In this document: in pieces, positions 54,797 through 64,000 of the stretch | Numbering within the stretch: position 1 is the first letter of the stretch | How the letters are laid out: every line of letters begins with the position of its first letter | Assembly: GCF_003640395.1 (NCBI RefSeq) | Contig: NZ_RBZQ01000002.1 | Span: 372,001-436,000, forward strand | Reading direction: 5' to 3' | DNA: 64,000 nt | Source of the DNA: Stutzerimonas urumqiensis | Lineage (GTDB): Bacteria > Pseudomonadota > Gammaproteobacteria > Pseudomonadales > Pseudomonadaceae | The notes under the pieces: model-generated | What the model saw: the letters and a program-made list of their open reading frames with translations, nothing else | Databases searched by the model: none | Told to the model about the DNA's origin: nothing | Position numbers and translations under genes: made by a program

Positions 54797-56295
54797 CAGA
54801 AGCGCTCCAGTTCGGGGAAGGGCAACTGGCCGCCGTGCACGTGCATGCCGCCGAATTCGGCGCAGCGGTGCAGCGTCGGGATGTTCTTGCCGGGGTTGAG
54901 CAGGCCGGTGGGGTCGAACGCCGCCTTGACCGCATGGAAGGTGGTCAGCTCGTCGGCGTTGAACTGCGCGCACATCTGGTTGATCTTCTCGCGCCCGACG
55001 CCGTGCTCGCCGGTGATCGAGCCGCCGACTTTCACGCACAGCTCGAGGATCTTGCCGCCCAGCGCCTCGGCGCGCTCCAGCTCGCCCTCGGTGTTGGCAT
55101 CGAAGAGGATCAGCGGGTGCATGTTGCCGTCGCCGGCGTGGAAGACGTTGGCCACGCGCAGGCCGTATTCGGCGGACAGGTCGGCGATACCCTTGAGCAC
55201 GCCCGGCAGCTCGCGCCGCGGGATGGTGCCGTCCATGCAGTAGTAGTCCGGCGAAATCCGCCCGACCGCCGGGAAGGCGTTCTTGCGTCCGGCCCAGAAC
55301 TTGATGCGCTCGGCCTCGTCCTTCGCCAGCCGCACCTCGGTGGCGCCGGCCGCGTCCAGCACCTGGCGCACACGCTCGACGTCGTCGCGGACGTCGGCTT
55401 CGACGCCGTCCAGCTCGCACAGCAGGATGGCCTCGGCCTCGACCGGGTAGCCGGCACGGATGAAGTCTTCGGCGGCGCGGATGGCCAGGTTGTCCATCAT
55501 CTCCAGCCCGCCGGGGATGATGCCCGCGGCGATGATGTCGCCGACCGCGCGACCGGCCTTCTCCACCGAATCGAAGCTCGCCAGCAGCACCTTGGCCACC
55601 TGCGGCTTGGGCAGCAGCTTGACGGTCACCTCGGTGACGATGCCGAGCATGCCTTCGGAGCCGGTAAAGAGCGCCAGCAGGTCGAAGCCCGGCGCATCCA
55701 GGGCATCACTGCCGAGCGTCATCCGCTCGCCTTCGACGGTGAGAATCTCGACCTTGAGCAGGTTGTGCACGGTCAGGCCGTACTTGAGGCAGTGCACGCC
55801 GCCGGCGTTCTCGGCCACGTTGCCGCCGATCGAACAGGCGATCTGCGAGGACGGGTCCGGCGCGTAATACAGCTCGAACGGCGCGGCGGCCTGGGAAATC
55901 GCCAGGTTGCGTACGCCGGGCTGCACCCGGGCGTAGCGGCCCTGCGGGTTGACTTCGAGAATCTTGTTGAAGCGCGCCATGCCGAGCAGCACGCCCTGCT
56001 CAAGCGGCAGCGCACCGCCGGAGAGCCCTGTGCCTGCACCACGCGCCACCACCGGCACGCCACGGCGATGGCAGAGCTTGAGGATCGCCTCGACCTGCTC
56101 GACCCGCTCGGGCAGCACCACCAGCATTGGCGTGGTGCGGTAGGCGGACAGGCCGTCGCACTCGTAGGGGCGAAGGTCCTCGGTGCGGTGAAGGATCTCC
56201 AGGTCCGGCAGCTCGCGTTGCAGCTCGGCCAGCAGATCAGCCTTGTCGACCTTGGGCAGGGCCCCGTCGACGCGCTCGTCGTAGAGGATGTTCAT
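54796..56295 (-). CDS. glcD: Glycolate oxidase catalytic subunit GlcD
   Basis: This 499-residue flavoprotein has the FAD-binding PCMH region (CHRRGVPVVARGAGTGLSGG, GNVAENAGGVHCLKYGLTVH) and the C-terminal FAD oxidase domain ending with SITGEHGVGREKINQMCAQF and PTGLLNPGKNIPTL. It is the catalytic subunit that oxidises glycolate (and D-lactate). It is the first gene of the glc operon and divergent from glcC; the regulator sites lie between them. Confidence 0.98.
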   Translation of the reverse strand: MNILYDERVDGALPKVDKADLLAELQRELPDLEILHRTEDLRPYECDGLSAYRTTPMLVVLPERVEQVEAILKLCHRRGVPVVARGAGTGLSGGALPLEQGVLLGMARFNKILEVNPQGRYARVQPGVRNLAISQAAAPFELYYAPDPSSQIACSIGGNVAENAGGVHCLKYGLTVHNLLKVEILTVEGERMTLGSDALDAPGFDLLALFTGSEGMLGIVTEVTVKLLPKPQVAKVLLASFDSVEKAGRAVGDIIAAGIIPGGLEMMDNLAIRAAEDFIRAGYPVEAEAILLCELDGVEADVRDDVERVRQVLDAAGATEVRLAKDEAERIKFWAGRKNAFPAVGRISPDYYCMDGTIPRRELPGVLKGIADLSAEYGLRVANVFHAGDGNMHPLILFDANTEGELERAEALGGKILELCVKVGGSITGEHGVGREKINQMCAQFNADELTTFHAVKAAFDPTGLLNPGKNIPTLHRCAEFGGMHVHGGQLPFPELERF

Positions 56296-56397
56296 GGCAG
56301 TTCAGGCGCTCATCGGTTTGTCTCACAGCCATCAGCCGACTGCGGTGTTATGACGCATCTTTAGCCAAGGCCCTTCCCAGCGTCCACCGGTAAAACC

Positions 56398-56412
56398 ACT
56401 GGTAGGACCAGT
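56398..56412. promoter_or_regulatory. Candidate GlcC operator, glcD side
   Basis: ACTGGTAGGACCAGT is a 6+3+6 inverted repeat of the GntR/FadR type (TGGTnnnACCA), about 103 bp before the glcD start. It is the exact reverse complement of the site at 56507-56521. Confidence 0.8.
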
Positions 56413-56470
56413 TTCTTTCAAGGTCCTTTCACGCATGGCCGCTCAAAAGCCCGGCAATACGGGCGCTGCA

Positions 56471-56498
56471 TTGCCAAAGCGGTCTTTACGGTTAGACT
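56471..56498 (+). promoter_or_regulatory. Candidate sigma-70 promoter of glcC
   Basis: TTGCCA (56471-56476) and TAGACT (56493-56498) are separated by 16 bp. The start would be near 56505, so the operator just downstream overlaps the start region. Confidence 0.5.
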
Positions 56499-56506
56499 GT
56501 GCGCCC

Positions 56507-56521
56507 ACTGGTCCTACCAGT
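56507..56521. promoter_or_regulatory. Candidate GlcC operator, glcC side
   Basis: ACTGGTCCTACCAGT lies 14 bp before the glcC ATG. It mirrors the site at 56398-56412 with centres 109 bp apart. Binding here would repress glcC itself. Confidence 0.8.
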
Positions 56522-56535
56522 CAGAGGTGACTTCG

Positions 56536-57306
56536 ATGCTGACCGAAACCCTGCCCGAACGCCGCCAGGTGGCCGACGTGGTCGCCGAGCGGATCGAGCG
56601 CCTGATCGTCGACGGCGTGCTCAAGGTCGGCCAGGCCCTGCCCTCCGAACGGCGCCTGTGCGAAAAGCTGGGCATCTCCCGCTCGGCCCTGCGCGAGGGG
56701 CTGCGGGTGCTGCGCGGACGCGGCATCGTCGAGACGGCGCAGGGGCGCGGCTCCTATGTCGCGCGGCTTTCCGGCACCCAGGACGCCAGCCCGCTGATGC
56801 ACCTGTTCAGCTCGCAACCCCGCACCCTCTACGACCTGCTGGAGGTGCGCGGCCTGCTGGAGGCCGAATCGGCCCGGCTGGCGGCGCTGCGGGGCACCGA
56901 GGCGGACTTCGTCCTGTTGCGCCGCCGCTACGAGGAAATGCTCGCCGCCCATTCGGCCGAGGTCAGCGATCCGCGCGAGCACGCCCGCCTCGATCACGCC
57001 TTCCACCTGGCCATCTGCGAGGCCTCGCACAACCCGGTGCTGGTGCACACCCTGCAATCGCTGACCGACCTGATGCTGTCGACCGTGTTCGCCTCGGTGA
57101 ACAACCTCTACCACCGGCCGGTGCAGAAGCGGCAGATCGATCGCCAGCATTCGCGCCTGTACCACGCGGTCATCGGCCGCCTGCCGGACCAGGCGCAGCG
57201 CGCGGCTCGCGACCATATCGCCAGCATTCGCGACAACATGAAGGAGATCGAGCAGGAAGAGCAGCGGCTGGTGCGGGCGACCATGCGGTTGGAGGGGTGG
57301 GGGTAG
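56536..57306 (+). CDS. glcC: GntR/FadR-family regulator GlcC
   Basis: I chose the ATG at 56536 (256 residues) with GAGG at 56524-56527; a GTG at 56527 is also in frame. The N-terminal winged helix is visible (ADVVAERIERLIVDGVLKVG, LPSERRLCEKLGISRSALRE, GIVETAQGRGSYVARLSG), followed by an FCD ligand domain (LLEVRGLLEAESARLAALRG, DHAFHLAICEASHNPVLVHT). It is divergent from glcDEF and should activate that operon with glycolate. Confidence 0.94.
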   Translation: MLTETLPERRQVADVVAERIERLIVDGVLKVGQALPSERRLCEKLGISRSALREGLRVLRGRGIVETAQGRGSYVARLSGTQDASPLMHLFSSQPRTLYDLLEVRGLLEAESARLAALRGTEADFVLLRRRYEEMLAAHSAEVSDPREHARLDHAFHLAICEASHNPVLVHTLQSLTDLMLSTVFASVNNLYHRPVQKRQIDRQHSRLYHAVIGRLPDQAQRAARDHIASIRDNMKEIEQEEQRLVRATMRLEGWG

Positions 57307-57329
57307 GGGCCGGTGCGTTCCCTCGTAGG

Positions 57330-57374
57330 GTGGGCTTCAGCCCACCAGAGGACAGGCGGTGGGCTGAAGCCCAC
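57330..57374. repeat. Two inverted GTGGGCTTCAGCCCAC-type palindromes
   Basis: GTGGGCTTCAGCCCAC (57330-57345) and GTGGGCTGAAGCCCAC (57359-57374) are two 16 bp hairpin units in a row, just after glcC. They are REP-like and may also act as a transcription stop. Confidence 0.75.
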
Positions 57375-57545
57375 GCTTGTATCTCGACTTGAGGTGTTTC
57401 GGACGCCACGCTTTCACGGCCCGGCCATCAGGTTGCGCCCTGCACGGCAAGAACTGTAGGAGCCCGCTTGCGGGCGATGCTTTTGCTTTCTGGCTTCACG
57501 ATCTGGAGCTTCGGACGCCGCGCTTTCCTCGGCTCGGACGACAGG

Positions 57546-58351
57546 TTGCGCCTTGCACGGCGTCTCACTTCTCTTTGCCGCGCGGCAAAGAAAAGTAAGC
57601 AAAAGAAAACGCGCCCCATCATCCGGGTCTGACTGCTACGCAGCCAGACTGCCCTCACTCCGGCGCCGCTCCGGGGGCACGTCGCGACGGGACATCCCTG
57701 TCCCGCCGCGCCTCGCTCGGCGTCCTGCCTCGCGTCCCCCTGCGCAACGCCTGCGTTCGGCCGGATGAAAGGGGGTTGGTCCGAGTGGCTTGATGGTTGG
57801 GGTGCCTTTGCAAAAGGCGAGATCGAAAGTCGTACCAGTCGAGCGACGGACACCGGTATGTGGTCAGCCAGGTAAAGGCTTCATCGCCGTGCAAGCGGTG
57901 GAAAACGCGTTGCGGTTTTCCACCCTACGGTGGCTGACGTTTGGATGATTGCTGCCTCACAGACGTAGGGCGGATTCAGGAGCGAAGCGAACAATCCGCC
58001 GGGGACATCGCCGATGTGAAACCGGTGCATTGCTTCGCGAATGCACCCTACGTGTAGTTGTCCCGTTCAAGACCACAACAGCTTCGCTTTCTGGCTTTGC
58101 CACACCAAAACCAACAGGCCACACCAATTCGCCCCATCAGCAGGCCAAGCGCAGGTGTCGTGGAGGGGGTTGAGCGGCATGGATGCCGCGAAAGCCGCGA
58201 GGGCCATGGATGGCCCTTCGTGGCGGGCCCCTGGAGCGGCACCGGAGCGAGGGGACCCCGGCAAAGCCGGGGCCGGATGCAGGGGTCGCCTTCTCTTTGG
58301 TTACTTTCTCTTGGCGAGACAAGAGAAAGTGACGCGCCGTGCAGGGCGCAA
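57546..58351. mobile_element. Composite repeat element with inverted ends, copy 3 (near-twin of 16240-17060)
   Basis: Starts TTGCGCCTTGCACGGCG (57546) and ends GCGCCGTGCAGGGCGCAA (58351). Nearly all segments of the 16.2-17.06 kb copy are present in the same order and orientation, including the GGCAAAGAAAAGTAAGC hairpin, CATCCGGGTCTGACTGCTAC, GGTGGAAAACGCGTTGCGGT and GCCATGGATGGCCCTTCGTG. The region has no recognisable gene. Flanking segments from 57380 (GCGGGCGATGC, GGACGCCGCGCTTTCC) and to 58445 also match the same satellite family. Confidence 0.7.
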
Positions 58352-58483
58352 GCTGTAGGCCGGGCCGAGGAAAGCGCGGCGTTCAAAACGCCGGTCGAGA
58401 TGCCCAGAAACAACGACAAGAGCATCGCCCGCAAGCGGGCTCTTACGAAACATTACGCGCCGTGCAGCGCAACCCGCGCACCA

Positions 58484-58508
58484 CCGGGGGCAGCGCTCAC
58501 GCCCCCGG
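58484..58508 (-). terminator. Hairpin after dctP
   Basis: CCGGGGGC and GCCCCCGG form an 8 bp stem about 15 bp past the dctP stop. No clear T run follows on the minus strand. Confidence 0.5.
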
Positions 58509-58521
58509 CGTACCAACCCCA

Positions 58522-59583
<1,062 letters not shown>

Positions 59584-59719
59584 TCAGCGCCGCTCCACGG
59601 CGCGCGTCAGGTCGGGGCGATCGCCCGCCTGGCGTTCTTGGAATAGAGCCGTCCGGTGTGAGCTGGCTCACGAACGGAACGGTGTGAAAGTGTTGGGGAT
59701 CGCCCCGCCCGACACAAGC

Positions 59720-59735
59720 TGCGAAGGCGGAACCA
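59720..59735 (-). promoter_or_regulatory. Candidate sigma-54 promoter for dctP
   Basis: The minus strand reads TGGTTCCGCCTTCGCA, with GG and GC ten bases apart. The -24 box has TGG and the -12 box T-GCA, a partial match. dctP genes are often controlled by DctD with sigma-54. The leader would be about 190 bp. Confidence 0.4.
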
Positions 59736-59822
59736 GCTCTCAGTTTCGCACCGGACGCTTCATCGGCTGCGGCGAACTCCCCCGGCTTACCCGGCTTCTA
59801 TTGCCCATCAGCTACCCACCGG

Positions 59823-60800
59823 ATGAGCCGCATGAACGACCCGAACCGCGTCAACGAACCGCCACCCCCACGGGTACCGGATGCCGACTTCGATTGCCTG
59901 ATCGTCGGCGCCGGACCCGCCGGCCTGACGGCCGCCGTCTACCTCGCCCGCTTCAACCGCAGTTGCCTGGTGGTCGACGGCGGATGCAGCCGCGCGGCGC
60001 TGATCCCCACGTCGCACAACTATCCGGGCTTCCCGCCGGGCATTTCCGGCAAGGCGCTGATCGAGCGCCTGCGCGACCAGGCCAGCAGCTATGGCGCGCG
60101 CATCGAAGACGGCGTGGTGCAGGCCATACGCCCGCACCGGGTCGGCTTCGAGATCGAGCACGGCACCGGCCGCTGCTGCGTCGCGCGCCGGGTGATTCTG
60201 GCAACCGGCATCGAAGACACCCTGCCGCCGATGGAAAACGCCGCCGAGGCGATCGCCGCCGGTGCGCTGCGGTTGTGCTCGATCTGCGACGGCTACGAAG
60301 TCAACGGCCACGACGTGGCGGTCTATGGCGAAGCCGAGTGCGCGATCGGTCATGCCGTGTTCCTGCGTAGTTTCACCGACCGCGTCACCGTCATCGCCCG
60401 GCGCGATCCGCCGCCACCGGCCGAGGCGCTGGGCCTGCTCGATCATTACCGCATCGCCTATGTCGAAGGCGACCTGACGACCGTTCGCCACCTCCCGGCG
60501 GGCGGGATCGAGACGATCACCGACGACGGCCACGCCCATCGCTTCGACGTGCTCTACCCCAACCTCGGCGCCCGGGTGCGCTCGGACCTCGCCGTCCAGC
60601 TCGGCGCGCGGCATGACGGCGACGGCGCATTGATCGTCGACGACCATCTGCAAACCTCGGTAAACGGACTATTCGCCATCGGCGACGTGGTGACCGGCCT
60701 CAAGCAGATGAGCGTGGCGGTCGGCCATGCGGCACAGGCGGCGACCGCCGTACACAACAGCCTCGAGGCCAAGCCCTGGGTCCGGCCGACGACGCCCTGA
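59823..60800 (+). CDS. Thioredoxin-reductase-like FAD-dependent oxidoreductase
   Basis: The 325-residue product (ATG at 59823; another in-frame ATG at 59832) has the FAD motif [20 protein letters not shown], an NAD(P) domain around [20 protein letters not shown] and the terminal FAD motif [20 protein letters not shown]. The redox pair CSICDGYE matches the CATCDG site of bacterial thioredoxin reductase, so disulfide chemistry is plausible. The substrate is unknown. It is not a close trxB copy: the N-terminal extension and reduced NADPH motif differ. Confidence 0.92.
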   Translation: MSRMNDPNRVNEPPPPRVPDADFDCLIVGAGPAGLTAAVYLARFNRSCLVVDGGCSRAALIPTSHNYPGFPPGISGKALIERLRDQASSYGARIEDGVVQAIRPHRVGFEIEHGTGRCCVARRVILATGIEDTLPPMENAAEAIAAGALRLCSICDGYEVNGHDVAVYGEAECAIGHAVFLRSFTDRVTVIARRDPPPPAEALGLLDHYRIAYVEGDLTTVRHLPAGGIETITDDGHAHRFDVLYPNLGARVRSDLAVQLGARHDGDGALIVDDHLQTSVNGLFAIGDVVTGLKQMSVAVGHAAQAATAVHNSLEAKPWVRPTTP

Positions 60801-60909
60801 GGCTACGCGCGCGGCAGCCTTCGGGCCGCTGCCCGCGCATTGGCGGTCTACGCTGTAGGAACCCAGGAGGCGCAGCGCGCGCCTCCATCGTTTCGGCAAG
60901 AGCGTCAGC

Positions 60910-62286
<1,377 letters not shown>

Positions 62287-62348
62287 GCCGGCTTTACGAC
62301 GGCGTGCTGCGCAGCCGGTCGCACGGCCGGAACCGGCCGCGTCACGCG

Positions 62349-64000
62349 ATGTTCACAGCTGCAGTGGCCCCGCCGCCTTGCAGGCCGTGCGGAAACCTGT
62401 CGTACGCACACGCGAGAATTCCGTTGGACGAATCCACCGACTCCCGGCTGCCGCCATCGCCCCTCCCGGCCCTCGACGGCATGCCATGCGCGATCCTGGA
62501 GAGCATCACCGACTACGCCATCATCGCCACCGACCTGGCCGGGCGGATCACCTTCTGGAACACCGGCGCGGCCCGCGTGTTCGGCTGGTCGGGCGAGGCC
62601 ATCCTCGGGCAGCCGATCGACCGGCTCTTCACCCCGCAGGACCGCAGCAGCGGCCGCCCGCAGGAAGAGCGGCACCTGGCGCTGATCAGCGGCCGTGCCC
62701 TGGACGAGCGCTGGCACCTGCGCGGCGACGGCAGCGAGTTCTGGTCGGCGGGCGAAACCATGCCGTTGCGCCAGCCCGACGGCACGCTGATCGGCTATGT
62801 GAAGGTCGCCCGCGACCATACCGAGCGGCGGCTGGCGCTGGAAGTCGCGCGCGAGCAGGGCCGCGCGGCCCATCCGCCCGATCAGGCGGCGCAGGGCGCC
62901 AGCCTGCTGCTCGATCTCGAGGGCAGGCTCCGCTACCTCAGCGAAGGGGCCAGGCGCCTGCTCGGGCTCGACGAAGGCGCGCCCATCGCCGATCTCGACT
63001 GGCTCGAATTCTGGTGTCCGGAGGACCGGCTCGAAGCGCGCAACGCCGTCGCCGCCGCGCGCCACGGCGCCAGCACGCGTTTCCAGGGACAGGTCGAGCT
63101 TGCGCCGCTCGGCAAACGCTGGTGGGACGTACGGATCGGCCCGTGCCTGGACGACAGCGGCAACCCCGAGCGCCTTCACGTACGGATGCGCGACATCACC
63201 TACGGACACCAGGACGCCGCGCCCGCACCGGCCCACCAGGCGCACATCGAGCTGCCGACCGAATCGGTCAAGTCGATCGTCTGGGTCACCGATGCCAACG
63301 GCGAAGTCGACACGCCCCAACCCGGCTGGGAGGCGCTGACCGGCCAGACCTTCGAGCAATACCGAGGCCTGGGCTGGACGCAGGCGGTGCACCCCGGCGA
63401 TATCCGTTCGGCCATGGCCGACTGGCAAGCCGCGATCGCCGAGCGCCGCGCCTACCGTGTCGAGTGCCGGGTACGCCGGCGCGACGGGAGCTGGGGCCTG
63501 TTCTCCATCAGCTCGACGCCGCAATTCGATGACGAGGGCCGGATCACCGGCTGGATCGGCGCGCACATCGACATCTCCAGCCACCGAGCCGCTCGGGAGG
63601 CGCTGCGCCTGGAGACCAACCGGCTGCGCATCCTCAACCGGGTCGGCGCGCGCCTGGCGGCCGAGCTGGACCTGGACAAGCTCGTGCAGGAGGCCACCGA
63701 CGCGGGTGTCGCGCTGAGCGGCGCGCAGTTCGGCGCCTTCTTCTACAACGTGGTCGACCCCCAGGGCGAGCGCTACACCCTCTATGCCCTCTCGGGCGCA
63801 CCGCGCGAGGCGTTCTCGCGCTTCCCGATGCCGCGCAACACCGCCGTATTCGGGCAGACCTTCACGGGCCAGGGCGTGGTGCGCTCGGACGACATCACCC
63901 AGGACCCCCGCTACGGCAAGAGCGCGCCGCACCACGGCATGCCGCGCGGTCATCTGCCGGTGCGCAGCTATTTAGCCGTGCCGGTGATCTCGCGCTCCGG
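62349..64000 (+). CDS. PAS/GAF multi-domain sensor protein, 5' part (cut by window edge)
   Basis: This open frame runs without a stop to the end of the window. The start is uncertain: ATG at 62349 or GTG at 62364, or TTG at 62424 just before the conserved part. Domains seen: PAS 1 (LESITDYAIIATDLAGRITF, with TEHRRLAL-type PAC end), a second PAS-like region (SLLLDLEGRLRYLSEGARRL), PAS 3 (SIVWVTDANGEVDTPQPGWE, SISSTPQFDDEGRITGWIGA) and the start of a GAF domain (LAAELDLDKLVQEATDAGVA). No histidine kinase part is visible yet. A histidine kinase or a GGDEF protein is likely downstream. Confidence 0.85.
   Translation, partial: MFTAAVAPPPCRPCGNLSYAHARIPLDESTDSRLPPSPLPALDGMPCAILESITDYAIIATDLAGRITFWNTGAARVFGWSGEAILGQPIDRLFTPQDRSSGRPQEERHLALISGRALDERWHLRGDGSEFWSAGETMPLRQPDGTLIGYVKVARDHTERRLALEVAREQGRAAHPPDQAAQGASLLLDLEGRLRYLSEGARRLLGLDEGAPIADLDWLEFWCPEDRLEARNAVAAARHGASTRFQGQVELAPLGKRWWDVRIGPCLDDSGNPERLHVRMRDITYGHQDAAPAPAHQAHIELPTESVKSIVWVTDANGEVDTPQPGWEALTGQTFEQYRGLGWTQAVHPGDIRSAMADWQAAIAERRAYRVECRVRRRDGSWGLFSISSTPQFDDEGRITGWIGAHIDISSHRAAREALRLETNRLRILNRVGARLAAELDLDKLVQEATDAGVALSGAQFGAFFYNVVDPQGERYTLYALSGAPREAFSRFPMPRNTAVFGQTFTGQGVVRSDDITQDPRYGKSAPHHGMPRGHLPVRSYLAVPVISRS

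Overview
The window is high-GC proteobacterial DNA. It most resembles Pseudomonas in the broad sense (Stutzerimonas, Azotobacter and relatives). The evidence is the gene order HU - rubredoxin reductase - rubredoxin - lactate/glycolate permease - glcB-glcG-glcF-glcE-glcD - glcC, which matches the P. aeruginosa arrangement as I remember it, a gcdH/gcdR pair, and many REP-type palindromes with GTAGGAGC cores. Genus and species cannot be fixed from the sequence alone. No tRNA, rRNA or CRISPR array was seen.

Positions 476-40325 hold a near-complete second-type (lateral, Flag-2-like) flagellar system in one locus. From left to right: a candidate lafW and flgLKJIHGFEDCB (minus); flgA (plus); two tandem flagellin genes (plus); a ToxR-like membrane regulator resembling LafZ (plus); motB-motA-fliA-fliL-fliK-fliT-fliS-fliD (minus, the lafUTSFEDCB order); flgN-flgM, fliJIHGFE and the sigma-54 activator lafK (minus); fliMNP, then fliQR-flhB-flhA (plus). 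The content and gene neighbours match lateral systems of Vibrio, Aeromonas and E. coli Flag-2. There is no fliO, flhF/flhG or chemotaxis gene in the locus. Strong sigma-54 promoter matches precede flgB and fliD, which fits LafK as master activator. A c-di-GMP phosphodiesterase (EAL) fragment sits just left of the locus and a PilZ protein just right of it.

The larger gaps inside and beside this locus (11.8-12.5, 16.1-17.4, 23.6-24.4, 34.6-36.0 kb, plus 57.3-58.5 kb) are packed with non-coding repeats: REP palindromes, tandem arrays of about 118, 165 and 238 bp, and a composite element with inverted GCGCCTTGCACGGCGC ends. One repeat block separates fliP from fliQ.

Positions 40336-64000 are mostly housekeeping and carbon metabolism. 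They hold PilZ, two TPM-domain proteins with LemA, glutaryl-CoA dehydrogenase with its LysR regulator, a small conserved protein, HU, rubredoxin reductase and rubredoxin, the glycolate utilisation cluster (permease, malate synthase G, GlcG, glycolate oxidase subunits FED, regulator GlcC with two mirror-image operators), an orphan TRAP-type DctP binding protein, a thioredoxin-reductase-like flavoprotein, L-serine dehydratase, and the 5' part of a PAS/GAF sensor protein cut by the window edge.
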